Below are positions 1 through 9,274 of a stretch of 64,000 nt of DNA, piece after piece. Origin of the DNA: JAHBVL01 sp963712055 (lineage in GTDB: Bacteria > Chloroflexota > Chloroflexia > Thermomicrobiales > UBA6265). Under the pieces are notes generated by a model, which searched no databases, was not told where the DNA came from, and saw only the letters and a program-made list of their open reading frames with translations. Position 1 is the stretch's first letter; each line of letters starts with the position of its first letter. Position numbers and translations under genes: made by a program. The stretch covers positions 1-64,000 of the forward strand of contig CAVQGN010000007.1 of NCBI GenBank assembly GCA_963712055.1, written 5' to 3'.

Positions 1-22
1 CATCCTGTTTATCCTGTCCATC
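1..22 (+). repeat. Dispersed 22-bp repeat, copy 1
   Basis: A CATCCTG/ATCCTGTCCATC motif that recurs on the opposite strand at 26072-26093 with about two mismatches. It lies just upstream of the first gene. It may be an intergenic repeat family; two copies in one window are weak evidence. Confidence 0.35.
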
Positions 23-50
23 TGTGTTGATTCTGTGAAAGGAACAAACC

Positions 51-1023
51 ATGACCGCACCGAAATTCGGACTTTTCGCTCCACAGGGCTGGAGGCTTGA
101 TCTGACTCGGATCGATGACCCGGTCGAGCAGTACGAAGCGATGACCGCCGTGGCGCGAGGTGGCGGACGAAGGGGTCTGGGACAGTGTCTGGCTTTACGA
201 CCATTTCCACACGGTGCCGACTCCTGAACTCGAAACGACCTTCGAATGCTGGACCGCGACCGCGACGCTTGCCCGCGATACCAAACGGGTCAAGATCGGG
301 CAGATGGTCGGGTGTAATGGCTACCGCAATCCTGCTCTCTACGCCAAGATCGCGTCGACGGTCGATGTCGCCAGTCATGGTCGGCTTCTGGCCGGGATTG
401 GCGCGGGCTGGTATGAGCACGAGTGGCGCGCGTACGGCTATGAATGGGATGAGACGAAGGTGCGGATGGCCAAGTTTCGCGAAGCGGTCGAGGTGATCCG
501 CGCGCTCTGGGATGAGGAGAAACCGGCCTATGACGGCAAGTACTACCAGATCGACGGCGCGATCAACCTCCCCAAGGGCGCCGGCAAGACCCCGCCACCA
601 CTCTGGATCGGCGGCGGTGGCGAGCAGGTCACGTTGAAACTGGTGGCGCAATATGCCGACGGCTGCAACGCGGGTTATGGCAAGGTGGATGTCTGCCAGC
701 AGAAGCTCGATGTGCTGCGCCGTCATTGCGACAAGGTCGGGCGCGACTTCGACACCATCACCAGGTCGACGAGTATCCAGCCGGTGGTCTTGCTCGATAG
801 TGAAAAGGATGCGGAGTCACTCACCAAACCGTTCCGGGGTGAGCTCTCATTGGCGGAATATCGCGAGACGGCCTGGGTCGGAACAGCCGAGCAGTTGGCG
901 GAACGATTGCGACCACTCCTCGCCACCGGGATCAACTATTTCGTCGTCTATATGGCCGGGGTTGCCTATGATCCTGACATGGCGCGCCGGTTTGCGCGGG
1001 ATGTCGTGCCGCTGGTTGGATGA
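51..1023 (+). CDS. LLM-class F420-dependent oxidoreductase (frame broken near 159)
   Basis: Cytosolic TIM-barrel oxidoreductase of the luciferase-like superfamily, closest in my recollection to the TIGR03560 F420-dependent group; the substrate is unknown. The start is ATG 51 behind AAAGGA. Residues MTAPKFGLFAPQGW and on are read in one frame up to about 158, and ADEGVWDSVWLYDHFH onward in the next frame. One extra G in the GG at 159-160 explains the break, and repaired the product is about 323 residues, the usual length. Visible family motifs are YDHFHTVP, GAGWYEHEWRAYGY and WIGGGGE. A GTG at 160 would give a 287-residue protein lacking the first beta-alpha unit, so I reject it as the true start. 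Convergent with tag. Confidence 0.85.
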
Positions 1024-1045
1024 GTCCCCAGTTCCCAACCTCTTG

Positions 1046-1061
1046 CCCCATTTCGATGGGG
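1046..1061. terminator. Small hairpin between convergent genes
   Basis: CCCCAT, loop TTCG, ATGGGG: a perfect 6-bp stem with a UUCG loop in the 50-bp gap between the LLM gene and tag. There is no clear T-run on either side, so its role as a terminator is inferred from position only. Confidence 0.35.
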
Positions 1062-1073
1062 TAAGGGGCTTCT

Positions 1074-1655
1074 TCAGCTTCGCCAGCAGCCGACCATGTG
1101 GTCATCGACTATACCGGCTGACTGCATGAACGCGTAGCAGATGGTGCTGCCGACGAAGGTGAAGCCCCGTTTTTTGAGGTCTTTCGACATGGCGTCCGAT
1201 TCGGGGCTGGTCGCGCGGTAGTCCTCGATCGAGGCTGGGCGCATGACCATGGGTTCGCCGCCGACGAAACTCCAGAGATGGTCGCTGAAGGAGCCGGTTT
1301 CTTCCTGCAGCCGCAGAAATGCGTTGGCGTTCTGGACTGTGCCGTTGACCTTCAGCCGGTTCCGGACGATCCCGGCATCTTCGAGCAGGCTGGTGATCTT
1401 GTCGGGTCCATAACCGGCCACGATTTGCGGGTCGAATCCGTCGAACGCTTTGAGAAAGTTCTCGCGTTTGCGCAAGATCGTGATCCAGGAGAGACCAGCC
1501 TGAAAACCCTCGAGCATCAGCAACGCGAAAAGCTGATGGTCATCCCGGATCGGGCGTCCCCATTCCTCGTCGTGATAGCGCTCATAGAGTTCGTCGCCGA
1601 CGGCCCATGCGCACTTGCTGCGGCCGTCGAGACCGATGCCGACAATCTCCGTCAT
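1074..1655 (-). CDS. tag: DNA-3-methyladenine glycosylase I
   Basis: Base-excision-repair glycosylase removing 3-methyladenine from alkylated DNA. The protein has 193 residues, close to E. coli Tag. The structural zinc ligands of the family can be placed: Cys15 (KCAW), His28 (RYHDEEWG), His186 and Cys190 (DDHMVGC). The helix-hairpin-helix region with FQAGLSWITILRKRENF is also typical. The start is ATG 1655. It lies 12 bp downstream of the PPOX-family gene on the same strand and is probably co-transcribed with it. Confidence 0.95.
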   Translation of the reverse strand: MTEIVGIGLDGRSKCAWAVGDELYERYHDEEWGRPIRDDHQLFALLMLEGFQAGLSWITILRKRENFLKAFDGFDPQIVAGYGPDKITSLLEDAGIVRNRLKVNGTVQNANAFLRLQEETGSFSDHLWSFVGGEPMVMRPASIEDYRATSPESDAMSKDLKKRGFTFVGSTICYAFMQSAGIVDDHMVGCWRS

Positions 1656-1667
1656 GGCTGCCCTGTC

Positions 1668-2300
1668 CTAGTAGAGCTTCGTCGCGTAGGAGTCAGCGAT
1701 CGAGGCTTCGAGATCGTCGATGGTCGTGTCGGCCGGTTTGACCTGATCGAGCAGGATCTGGCCGAGGGTCGGCAGATCGCTCTGGTCGGTCCAGGTTTCG
1801 GGTTGCCAGAGACCAGACCGCTTGAAGGCTTTGGCGCAGTGGAAAAAGACCTCTTCGGCTTCGACGGCGATCGCGAACTGTGGATTCTTGCCGCGGACTG
1901 ACATGGTCGCCATCAGGTCGGGATCGCGAATGACCACGGCGGTGCCGTTGACGCGAAGGGTGTCCTCGACGGTCGGAATGAGAAAGATGATCCCGACATG
2001 CGGGTTGTCGAGCACGTTCGTAAGAGTGTCGGCGCGTTTGTTACCGGGTCGTTCCGGGATGAGGAGGGTGTGATCATCGAGCACTTTGGCGAAACCCGGT
2101 CCATCACCACGGGGAGAGACATCGCAGCGACCGTCGCGATTCGAGGTCGCGACCAGGGCGAAAGGCGAACGTTCGATATAGCGGCGGGCATGGACATCGA
2201 TCAGGTCGATCTGTTTGCCCGCAGCCATCATCGAGGGCGTGCCGAGGGTTTCGCGAAGGTCGGCTTCTGATTCGACGATGTCGCTGAAGAGATAGCGCAC
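1668..2300 (-). CDS. Pyridoxamine 5'-phosphate oxidase-family FMN protein
   Basis: A split-barrel flavoprotein of 210 residues, probably FMN-binding. The central block SNRDGRCDVSPRGDGPGF followed by LIPERPGNKRADTL and NPHVGIIFLIP matches the PPOX subgroup I know as MSMEG_1061/TIGR04025. That group has a longer N-terminal helix region than true PdxH, so pyridoxal phosphate synthesis should not be assumed. The substrate is unknown. It shares strand and close spacing with tag downstream. Confidence 0.85.
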   Translation of the reverse strand: MRYLFSDIVESEADLRETLGTPSMMAAGKQIDLIDVHARRYIERSPFALVATSNRDGRCDVSPRGDGPGFAKVLDDHTLLIPERPGNKRADTLTNVLDNPHVGIIFLIPTVEDTLRVNGTAVVIRDPDLMATMSVRGKNPQFAIAVEAEEVFFHCAKAFKRSGLWQPETWTDQSDLPTLGQILLDQVKPADTTIDDLEASIADSYATKLY

Positions 2301-2327
2301 GATGACTCGTTCCTTTCCTGATTCCAG

Positions 2328-2879
2328 TCATGCTTCCGGTAGTATCGCCGAGGTTTGCCGTTCGATGACATAGGTTCCAGCGAGGCGATCGTGAATGGTC
2401 TGATTCTGCTTGTCGGGAATCATCCAGACGACATCGAGCAATCCGATCAGCAGGGCAATTGAGGAGAGCATGCCGCCAATCGCCCAGATGTAGAACGCGT
2501 GGTCGTCATTCCCGCTGACGACAAACGCCTGGGTGAGCGTTGGAGGGAGCGCCACGAGGATCGGCAAGATCGCCCGAATAAGCGACCGGCGGAAACCAGG
2601 CGGGCGACCGGCTCTATCGACGACGCGGAGGTGGACCAGTCGTTGTCCAAATGTGCCGCCGCGACTGACCATCACCACTACGTAGATCCAGAAAAGCACC
2701 GCGCCGGCGAGAGAAACCCATCCCACCGAATCGCCGGTCACGAACAGACCAGCGACGCAGAAAAAGAGGAAAGCAATGAGCAACCCGTCGAGCAGGGAAG
2801 ACGCGACGCGGCGGAGAAACGTCGCGTAGGAGGGAAACGGATCGAAATCGGGTGGGTCATCGGGAAAGTATTCGAACAT
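2328..2879 (-). CDS. RDD-family membrane protein
   Basis: An integral membrane protein of 183 residues with three or four hydrophobic spans. It carries the RDD signature pattern: an Arg in RRVASSLLDGLL at the first span, GTFGQRLVHLRVVD after the second, and DKQNQTIHDRLAGTYVI at the C-terminus. RDD proteins are small membrane proteins of mostly unknown role; some are linked to ion transport. I chose ATG 2879 (MFEYFPDDPPDF) over an upstream in-frame start at 2933 because the extra 18 residues look non-coding. Confidence 0.8.
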   Translation of the reverse strand: MFEYFPDDPPDFDPFPSYATFLRRVASSLLDGLLIAFLFFCVAGLFVTGDSVGWVSLAGAVLFWIYVVVMVSRGGTFGQRLVHLRVVDRAGRPPGFRRSLIRAILPILVALPPTLTQAFVVSGNDDHAFYIWAIGGMLSSIALLIGLLDVVWMIPDKQNQTIHDRLAGTYVIERQTSAILPEA

Positions 2880-3029
2880 GGGCGTAGTGTCGCGGGTCGG
2901 AGCAGCAGACGGCAAACCGGGAATCGAAAGCACGAAGGACCGTGCACCAGAGCCGGTGCACGGTCGTCGTTTCGGGAAACGCCCCTGCGCATGGCCGCCG
3001 CCAAGACGCGGCGGTCATGCAGTCAGAAC

Positions 3030-4424
3030 TTACGCAAGCTTGGTCAGGAGCAATTGTCCCCCGACGTCCTCTGAACCGAACTGCGGTGTTGGCGGCGATG
3101 GCGCTTTGACCGTTCCGAGCATGCTGCCGTGGCCATAGAAGTCGCCGGCATTCAGCAACCCCGAAGCCTCCCAGGAACCCGTTTCCTGGCCGCTTCCGCC
3201 TGTCTCGTCAACCACACCAAACGTGCCCATCGTCCCGGCGAGAAGATCGTAGACCTGGATGCGACCCGGTTCGCCACCGCGGTTGTACCCTTTGAGGCCT
3301 TCACCGATCATCAACTGGGTCTTGTTGTTCGTCAGGCTGACCGGGTTGCGGATATCGTCACCGGTATCGCTATCGAGTAGGACCTTGAAATCGGTCGCCA
3401 CCGTCGGGTCGGCGGGATCGATCTTCAGTGAGTAGACGCGCCCGTTTGGACTGACACCATCCTTCTTGCCAGCATCAGCGAAATAGATGATCGTTTGGGT
3501 GGCGTCGTTGCGATCCCAGATAACGGTCTGGAGATTTTCGAACTGGAACGCTCCGGCTGCCGTTGCAGCGGCTGAAAGCGTTGCTGCGTCTGCGTTGTCA
3601 GTTTCGCTGAGAGGGACGAACGTCCCGCTGAGTGTATCCCCCTTGCCGATGTCTGCTGCCGCTGCCCCCTCGTTTGCCACGAAGACATGCAGGACACCCC
3701 CTCCTTCGAGGAGGCCTTCGGCAGAATCCGCAGCATAGAGATAGAGCTTCGATCCTTCAGGATCGCCGTCAGTCAGGGCGACGACTTTGTGATTCGTGAA
3801 GCCGGGCACGATGGTGAACCCGGTATGCATCATGAGTCCCATCCACGGGAGTTCTGTCAGCGCCCAGTCGAGTCCGCTGAACGCCACCATAACGCCTCCG
3901 TGTGGGCCAGTAGTCGTTCCTTCACCCGTCAGGGTCAGCGGGAAGCTGAACCCGACTTTTTCGCTCGTCTTGGATGCGGTGCGGAACGATTTGTACTCTT
4001 CACTTCCATCGAGGAGATACTCTGCCCGGACGATGGTTCCACTCGTTTTGTCGACCACGATGTGGGAGACGCGACTGTCGGAGAGATTGGCGCCTTCATC
4101 AGTGGTCAGATCGTGGGTGACGACGAGTTCGATTTCCGGACCCTCGGAGAACCCGCCAATACCAGATGGATTTCCCGCCATCTGGTAGTCGCCAACCATG
4201 TCGCCAGCGGTCAGGAGCGGGGTGATCGCAATCGGAACCGCTTCACCTGGCAACAGATATGGCCGCTCTTCCGTGAGGACCCCAGTTGGCACTGGTGATG
4301 CGTCGGGCGTTCCTTCTTGCGCGAGAAGGCTGTGTGGGCGGCCGACGAGCGCTGCAACGGGTACGCCGACGGCTAGGAGATTGAATGCTCTACGGGACAT
4401 CGGTTGATTTGAAAACGCGTTCAT
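3030..4424 (-). CDS. Tat-exported PhoX/DUF839-like phosphatase
   Basis: Probably a secreted beta-propeller phosphoesterase of the PhoX/DUF839 family (calcium- and iron-dependent alkaline phosphatases). The start ATG 4424 places SRRAFNLLAVG just inside a Tat signal, followed by a hydrophobic core and ALVGRPHSLLAQEG as the cleavage region; a T/P/S-rich stretch follows. The mature part has the PhoX-style blocks TTTGPHGGVMVAFSGLDW and GEGLKGYNRGGEPGR. Repaired length is 464 residues. An in-frame start at 4481 only adds a charged leader. It stands alone between the RDD gene and the nucleotidyltransferase operon. Confidence 0.75.
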   Translation of the reverse strand: MNAFSNQPMSRRAFNLLAVGVPVAALVGRPHSLLAQEGTPDASPVPTGVLTEERPYLLPGEAVPIAITPLLTAGDMVGDYQMAGNPSGIGGFSEGPEIELVVTHDLTTDEGANLSDSRVSHIVVDKTSGTIVRAEYLLDGSEEYKSFRTASKTSEKVGFSFPLTLTGEGTTTGPHGGVMVAFSGLDWALTELPWMGLMMHTGFTIVPGFTNHKVVALTDGDPEGSKLYLYAADSAEGLLEGGGVLHVFVANEGAAAADIGKGDTLSGTFVPLSETDNADAATLSAAATAAGAFQFENLQTVIWDRNDATQTIIYFADAGKKDGVSPNGRVYSLKIDPADPTVATDFKVLLDSDTGDDIRNPVSLTNNKTQLMIGEGLKGYNRGGEPGRIQVYDLLAGTMGTFGVVDETGGSGQETGSWEASGLLNAGDFYGHGSMLGTVKAPSPPTPQFGSEDVGGQLLLTKLA

Positions 4425-4645
4425 GACTCGCCTCCGGTCGTGGTGGTCTGGCACCTGAGGGAGCGCCGCTGAGAACGCCATACCTGTTCAGCCGTCTTAG
4501 GACCCTTGCTTCTGGTCACCGACCTGACCCGAACGCTCCTGGCGCAGGGGGACGGCATTCCACTTGTTATTTTATGATCGATATGATGTAACAATTGTGA
4601 CCGGTTTATCGATCTCGGTGTGACACCCGAGCAACAAAGTGGTCG

Positions 4646-5713
4646 CTATCGCTGGATCTCCGGGTTAGCGGAGATGATTTGATTCGCGACGGCCGTGATC
4701 TCTGGCAACGCGTCGAGGACTTCCATCCTTCTGCTGGTCAGGTTCTCTGCTGAGCCAACGCCAAGCGCGGCGAGCAGGTGCCCGAATTCGGGATCGAACC
4801 GCGAGCGTTCGGCCTCGAGCGCATCGACCTCGAGAACCTGCATGATCCGCGACCATGTTGCCGCTATCCAGAACATCGCTTCACGATGGTGGCCAGCGGC
4901 GATCATCGCCTGGGTGGCATCGATCGCGATCGGTCTTGCCAGCGGGGTCAGATCGGACGCGAAAAAGCGTGGTGTCTTCAGCGCGGCGGCCGCGACGTCG
5001 AACGCCGGTGTCATGGTGTCGAGGTGGTGCTGGACCGTTGCCGGATCCATTTCGCGGACACCGAGCAACGCGAGCAGCTCCTCCTGAACCGAGTCGAGAC
5101 CGTAGTCGGCCAATACGCGACCGCTTTCTTCGTAGCGGCGGCGGACGGTCGGATTCCGCAATCCGGCAACCAGCAGGATATGGGTCAGAACACCAGCGCC
5201 GAAGAGCCAACCCGTGAACGCATGCGGAGGAGATTTGGCGTTGGCAGAGTTGGCGAGATGACGTTCGACCCGGGTGGCGGCATCGGCGACTCGACGGCCA
5301 ACCCAGCGTTCCTGTGCGAAATCGCGGGAGATGCTCGCCTGGATGGTCGTAAGGAGACCGGTGGGGTCGGCAAGCAGACCGGGAAAGCGCAAACTTCCGG
5401 CGAGGTGATAGATTCCGAGCACGTGTTCTGCGGACGCGAGCTGGTCTGGAGGGATGGTCGAGACGTCGAGCAGCACGTCTTGAACGCGGTGTTTGCCAAG
5501 GAGCGTCGATTCGACAGACCGGTCGGTCACGATGATGAGATCGACATCGGACCAGGGCGAGAGGATCACCTCAGGGGGTTGACAGGTCAGCGAGCCATGC
5601 AGAAAGGCGCCCTGGAAACCTTCGATCCCAGGCGAGTTTTGATCGACCCAGGCCTGGGCGATCTGTAGGGCCTCCGCTGCTGTGACTGACGTACCGAACC
5701 GGTGATCAGTCAT
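4646..5713 (-). CDS. Nucleotidyltransferase-domain protein
   Basis: A 355-residue protein with an N-terminal nucleotidyltransferase fold. It shows the GS motif (LHGSLTCQP) followed by the paired acidic residues in SPWSDVDLIIVTD at about 50-65, where polymerase-beta-like transferases bind metal. The C-terminal 200 residues are helical and match nothing I can name. It resembles the streptomycin adenylyltransferase/DUF4111 type of aminoglycoside-modifying enzymes, but that assignment is not secure. It begins 9 bp after the stop of the glycosyltransferase gene, so the two form an operon. Confidence 0.65.
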   Translation of the reverse strand: MTDHRFGTSVTAAEALQIAQAWVDQNSPGIEGFQGAFLHGSLTCQPPEVILSPWSDVDLIIVTDRSVESTLLGKHRVQDVLLDVSTIPPDQLASAEHVLGIYHLAGSLRFPGLLADPTGLLTTIQASISRDFAQERWVGRRVADAATRVERHLANSANAKSPPHAFTGWLFGAGVLTHILLVAGLRNPTVRRRYEESGRVLADYGLDSVQEELLALLGVREMDPATVQHHLDTMTPAFDVAAAALKTPRFFASDLTPLARPIAIDATQAMIAAGHHREAMFWIAATWSRIMQVLEVDALEAERSRFDPEFGHLLAALGVGSAENLTSRRMEVLDALPEITAVANQIISANPEIQR

Positions 5714-5722
5714 TGCAGCGAC

Positions 5723-7162
5723 TTAACCGCGTGCTGATTCGAGTTTGTCGAACAACGCGGCATATTGCATCAGGTGGCGAACACCGAGATATTCCTCGCG
5801 GACCCGTTCTTTGGCGTTGGCGCCGAGTTGGGCGGCGTAGTCTGGATCGTTGAGGAGACGCTCGACCGCACCCGCGAAGGCAGGCAGATCCGTCGACTCG
5901 ACCAGCAAGCCATGTACACCATCGACGATCTGGTCCTGGATACCGCCGATCCGGCTGGCGATGACTGGTCGGGCTTTCCACATTGCTTCGGTGACGGTCA
6001 ACCCGAAGCCTTCGCGCAGACTCTTCTGGACCACGATCGCGGCATGACGTTGGAGTGCGTTAACGATGGCGGCATTTTCTTCGACATCGTTCATCGGCAC
6101 TGAAATGAGATCGATCCGGCTGCGGTCGCCATGCGGCAGTTCCCGCCAGGCTTCGATGACGTGATCGAAGGTTTCCGCACCTTCGGGATCGTCGGTGACG
6201 GCGGTTACGTTGGGACCAGCGAGAAGGAGTTGAGCATTGGCGGGTGCGTTGCCGTCGATCAGGTCAGCGAACGCGCGCATGACACCGATTGGGTCCTTGA
6301 GCGGATCCCAGCGGGAAACCTGGACCACCAGCGGTGCTTCCCAGGCTGGTGCGCGACCGAGCCGGATGACATCGACCATCCGATCGACGCGACCGGGGGA
6401 GCCGTCCTCACGGGTGAAGACCGGTTCGGCGTCGCCCATGGGACCTTCGATGATCCCGGTGTGGACGAGAATCGCGCGGATGGTGTCTTCGTCCATTTCC
6501 TGGTTCTTGGCCGAAAAGGCATCGATCGATGGTGGGATAACGGTCGAGCGGCCATGATCGAGAAAGTCGGGGATATAGGCTTTGCGCGAGAAAACCGTGG
6601 CCGGGACATCGCGGAGATAGGGTTCAAGAAAAGTCCAGGCGAGTTTGGTTTGCTCATTGGGACTGTCGGTGCCGACATGGCTTCGCCAGATGACGAGCGC
6701 GCCGTGGGCCATCAGCACTGGAGCGAGTCCGGCCGTTTGGGGATCGTGCAGGAGCACGACATCGTTGGGACGGATCGCCTGCAGGAGTTCCTTGGCGTTG
6801 GCTTCGAGAACGGACTCGTAGATCACCCGCTCCTCGGGACCGAGCGGAGAGCCATCCCCTTCGGACCCATGAATCGCATGATGGATCCGCTTGGTGAGAT
6901 GGAAAAACTCGGGTGTGCCGCCAAGCACCATCCAGCGTTTGTCGACCCCGGCCCCACGCGCATAGGCGACCAGGGGAACCAGCATCTCGGCGACTCCACC
7001 ACCGGTGGCGGTCGAGTTGATCGACCACCAGGCCCGGCCATGCATCCGTTCCGCGACCGCAGCCGCAACGGCCGCGGCCTCGTCGACCTGCTCCGCTGGC
7101 AGCACCGAACGAAAACGGTCTATTGATTCCGGGGCAATATGAACTTCTGTCGGTTTGACCAT
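5723..7162 (-). CDS. GT4-family glycosyltransferase, trehalose synthase (TreT)-like
   Basis: A 479-residue GT-B enzyme. It resembles TreT, which makes trehalose from a nucleotide-activated glucose and glucose. Visible are the donor-proximal glycine run TATGGGVAEMLVPL (51-64), the HDPQTAG and WRSHVGTD motifs of this subgroup, QVSRWDPLKDP (281-291), and the EX7E pair Glu384/Glu392 in EGFGLTVTEAMWKARPV. The start ATG 7162 has GGGAG eight bases upstream. The frame stays open to 8428, but that extension is antisense to argG and crosses repeat elements, so it is not coding. Trehalose synthesis would fit osmotic or heat protection. Confidence 0.85.
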   Translation of the reverse strand: MVKPTEVHIAPESIDRFRSVLPAEQVDEAAAVAAAVAERMHGRAWWSINSTATGGGVAEMLVPLVAYARGAGVDKRWMVLGGTPEFFHLTKRIHHAIHGSEGDGSPLGPEERVIYESVLEANAKELLQAIRPNDVVLLHDPQTAGLAPVLMAHGALVIWRSHVGTDSPNEQTKLAWTFLEPYLRDVPATVFSRKAYIPDFLDHGRSTVIPPSIDAFSAKNQEMDEDTIRAILVHTGIIEGPMGDAEPVFTREDGSPGRVDRMVDVIRLGRAPAWEAPLVVQVSRWDPLKDPIGVMRAFADLIDGNAPANAQLLLAGPNVTAVTDDPEGAETFDHVIEAWRELPHGDRSRIDLISVPMNDVEENAAIVNALQRHAAIVVQKSLREGFGLTVTEAMWKARPVIASRIGGIQDQIVDGVHGLLVESTDLPAFAGAVERLLNDPDYAAQLGANAKERVREEYLGVRHLMQYAALFDKLESARG

Positions 7163-7251
7163 GAAAACTCCCTGGGATTGCGTGTGGATGGGGATTTGTT
7201 GTTCGGGAAAGTGTACAGGTAGGGGGTGGTGGGATGAGCTTAAGGTTGTCT

Positions 7252-7310
7252 CGACGGACTGAGTTCCATTGCTGAAGGGCTGTTGTCCCTCCGGGACACT
7301 CGGGTTGGGA
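7252..7310 (+). repeat. Hairpin-rich dispersed repeat, copy A (diverged)
   Basis: First of three related elements in the window (others at 7331 and 13809). The shared skeleton is CGACGGA-T-GA--TCCAT-GCTGA followed by GGCTGTTGTCCCT-CGGGAC. The second half forms a small stem, GTCCC facing GGGAC. Copy A is the most diverged. Copies A and B lie in direct orientation 79 bp apart in the gap between the glycosyltransferase and argG. Confidence 0.65.
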
Positions 7311-7330
7311 TGGGAGGCTCTGGTCATGAA

Positions 7331-7390
7331 CGACGGATTGAAATCCATCGCTGACGGGCTGCTTGTCCCGCGGGGACGCTCCGGTTGTGG
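7331..7390 (+). repeat. Hairpin-rich dispersed repeat, copy B
   Basis: Nearly identical to copy C at 13809 over about 50 bp. The left half, CGACGGATT facing AATCCATCG, forms a hairpin with one mismatch. The right half has TGTCCCGCGGGGAC. Position just upstream of argG suggests a REP-like extragenic element. No other features are visible in the 330-bp gap at 7163-7492. Confidence 0.7.
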
Positions 7391-7492
7391 CGGTGCGCAG
7401 ATGAGTTTTGACTCCCGCCGCGACCCGGTTCCGCGTAGAATCGGCGTTGGTCTGATAGCGAGTCCTAGCAGAAACGGGTGAATGGCGGAACC

Positions 7493-8833
7493 ATGGCGAA
7501 TATCCTCAAATCGTTGCCAGCCGGTGAAAAGGTCGGAATTGCGTTTTCGGGAGGGCTCGACACCAGCGCGGCGATCGTCTGGATGCGAGCCAAGGGTGCG
7601 ATTCCCTATGCCTATACTGCCAATCTCGGGCAACCAGATGAATCGAACTACGATGACATCCCGAACAAGGCGCTCGCCTATGGCGCCGAAGGGGCGCGGT
7701 TGATCGATTGTCGCCAGGAACTCGTCCGCGAAGGGATGACCGCGCTCCAGTGCGGTGCGTTTCACATCTCGACGGCGGGGGTTCCCTATTTCAACACCAC
7801 GCCCCTCGGACGGGCGGTGACGGGTACGCTCCTTGTGGCGGCGATGAAAAACGACGATATCCACATCTGGGGTGATGGCAGCACCTATAAAGGAAATGAC
7901 ATCGAGCGGTTTTATCGCTATGGGCTGTTGGTCAACCCTCAACTCCGAATCTACAAACCGTGGCTCGATGATCTCTTCATCGATGAACTCGGCGGTCGGG
8001 CAGAGATGTCGGAGTACCTGCGTGAAGCGGGGTACGACTACAAGATGTCGGCCGAAAAAGCCTATTCGACCGATTCCAATATCCTCGGCGCCACCCACGA
8101 GGCCAAGGATCTCGAATACCTCGACAAAGGAATCGGGATTGTCAATCCGATCATGGGGAAAGCGTTCTGGCAGCAGGATGTCGAGATCGCGCCCGAAGAG
8201 GTTTCGATCACCTTCGAAGAGGGAACGCCGGTTGCGATCAATGGGCGACGGTTCGACGATCTCGTCGAGCTCATCACCGAAGCGAATGGAATTGGTGGTC
8301 GCCACGGTCTGGGGATGAGTGACCAGATCGAGAACCGGATCATCGAGTCGAAGAGCCGTGGGATCTATGAAGCGCCGGGTATGGCGTTGTTGCATATCGC
8401 CTACGACCGTCTTGTGACCGGAATCCACAACGAAGAAACGATCGACCAGTTGCGCGACAGCGGACGTCGTCTTGGCAAACTCCTCTATCAGGGCCGGTGG
8501 TTCGATCCCCAGGCGTTCATGCTGCGCGAATCGCTACAGCACTGGGTGGCGCGACTGGTGACCGGTGAGGTGACGCTTCTTCTCCGGCGTGGCAATGACT
8601 ATTCGATCCTCAACACCGAATCGCCGAATCTGACCTACGATCCCAAGCGGCTGACGATGGAAAAAGAGGAGGGCTCGTTCACCCCGTCCGACCGGATCGG
8701 GCAACTGACCATGCGGAACAACGACATTACCGACACCCGCGCCAAGATCGCAGCCTATGCCAGCGCGGGGGTGTTGTCGGCTTCCGACGAGCAGGCGTTG
8801 CCACAGATCGGGGAACCGCACAAAGAGGATTAG
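7493..8833 (+). CDS. argG: Argininosuccinate synthase
   Basis: Joins citrulline and aspartate using ATP in the penultimate step of arginine synthesis; cytosolic. The 446 residues align end to end with the E. coli-type (long) ArgG. They include the PP-loop SGGLDTSAA (19-27), YTANLGQPDE, AFSTDSN-like AYSTDSNILGATHEAKDLE, and GGRHGLGMSDQIENRIIE. I chose ATG 7493 (MANILKSLP) over GTG 7478 by alignment with the family. There is no argH or other arginine gene nearby, so it is a stand-alone locus. Its 3' end overlaps the convergent PPOX gene by 4 bp. Confidence 0.97.
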   Translation: MANILKSLPAGEKVGIAFSGGLDTSAAIVWMRAKGAIPYAYTANLGQPDESNYDDIPNKALAYGAEGARLIDCRQELVREGMTALQCGAFHISTAGVPYFNTTPLGRAVTGTLLVAAMKNDDIHIWGDGSTYKGNDIERFYRYGLLVNPQLRIYKPWLDDLFIDELGGRAEMSEYLREAGYDYKMSAEKAYSTDSNILGATHEAKDLEYLDKGIGIVNPIMGKAFWQQDVEIAPEEVSITFEEGTPVAINGRRFDDLVELITEANGIGGRHGLGMSDQIENRIIESKSRGIYEAPGMALLHIAYDRLVTGIHNEETIDQLRDSGRRLGKLLYQGRWFDPQAFMLRESLQHWVARLVTGEVTLLLRRGNDYSILNTESPNLTYDPKRLTMEKEEGSFTPSDRIGQLTMRNNDITDTRAKIAAYASAGVLSASDEQALPQIGEPHKED

Positions 8834-9228
8834 ATCTGTCCGGTCCACCAGCGTGGTTTGAAGGTGACCTTGTAGCGTTCCTCGCCGGCGGTGCTGTCGT
8901 CGAAGGTTGTGCCGGTGTACTTCATGGCGAGTTCATTGACATAGTCGAGGGTCAGGTAGAGCTCCCAGTCGACCGCTTCACCGCGAATCTCGAGATAGCG
9001 GTGAGGATCGGCGGGATCGATCATCGACAACGCCATCGCTGGGTTGGCGCGCAGGTTCCGATATTTGATCGTGTTGGCCTGCATGCTCATCGTGATGTTT
9101 TCCCCATCCCAGAGAAACCAGACTGGATTGGCCTGGGGACGACCCTGTTCGTCGACGGTGGCGAGATGGGCGACCGTCGGGTTTTCGAGCAGATCGAGAT
9201 AGTCGGAGGGGATCGGTAACGCTGGCAT
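8830..9228 (-). CDS. PPOX-class F420-dependent enzyme (Rv1155-like)
   Basis: A 132-residue split-barrel protein. The pattern NPTVAHLATVDEQGRPQANPVWFLWDGENI, then KYRNLRANPAMALSMIDP and YLEIRGEAV, is that of the small PPOX group (TIGR03618) whose mycobacterial members bind F420. This fits the F420-type LLM enzyme elsewhere in the window. The substrate is unknown. The frame is complete, starting at ATG 9228. Confidence 0.85.
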   Translation of the reverse strand: MPALPIPSDYLDLLENPTVAHLATVDEQGRPQANPVWFLWDGENITMSMQANTIKYRNLRANPAMALSMIDPADPHRYLEIRGEAVDWELYLTLDYVNELAMKYTGTTFDDSTAGEERYKVTFKPRWWTGQI

Positions 9229-9274
9229 CAGTTGTGCACCTTTCGCGGCGATTGGCGTGGTTCGTCAGGCTTGA

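Noticed and set aside
1278..1901. 207-codon plus-strand frame
   Set aside because: Antisense across two good genes (tag and the PPOX protein).
4778..5668. 296-codon plus-strand frame
   Set aside because: Antisense to the nucleotidyltransferase gene; composition and motifs do not resemble protein.
7163..8428. Upstream extension of the glycosyltransferase frame to 901 codons
   Set aside because: It is antisense to argG, whose protein aligns fully with its family, and it crosses the repeat elements. ATG 7162 has a proper ribosome site.
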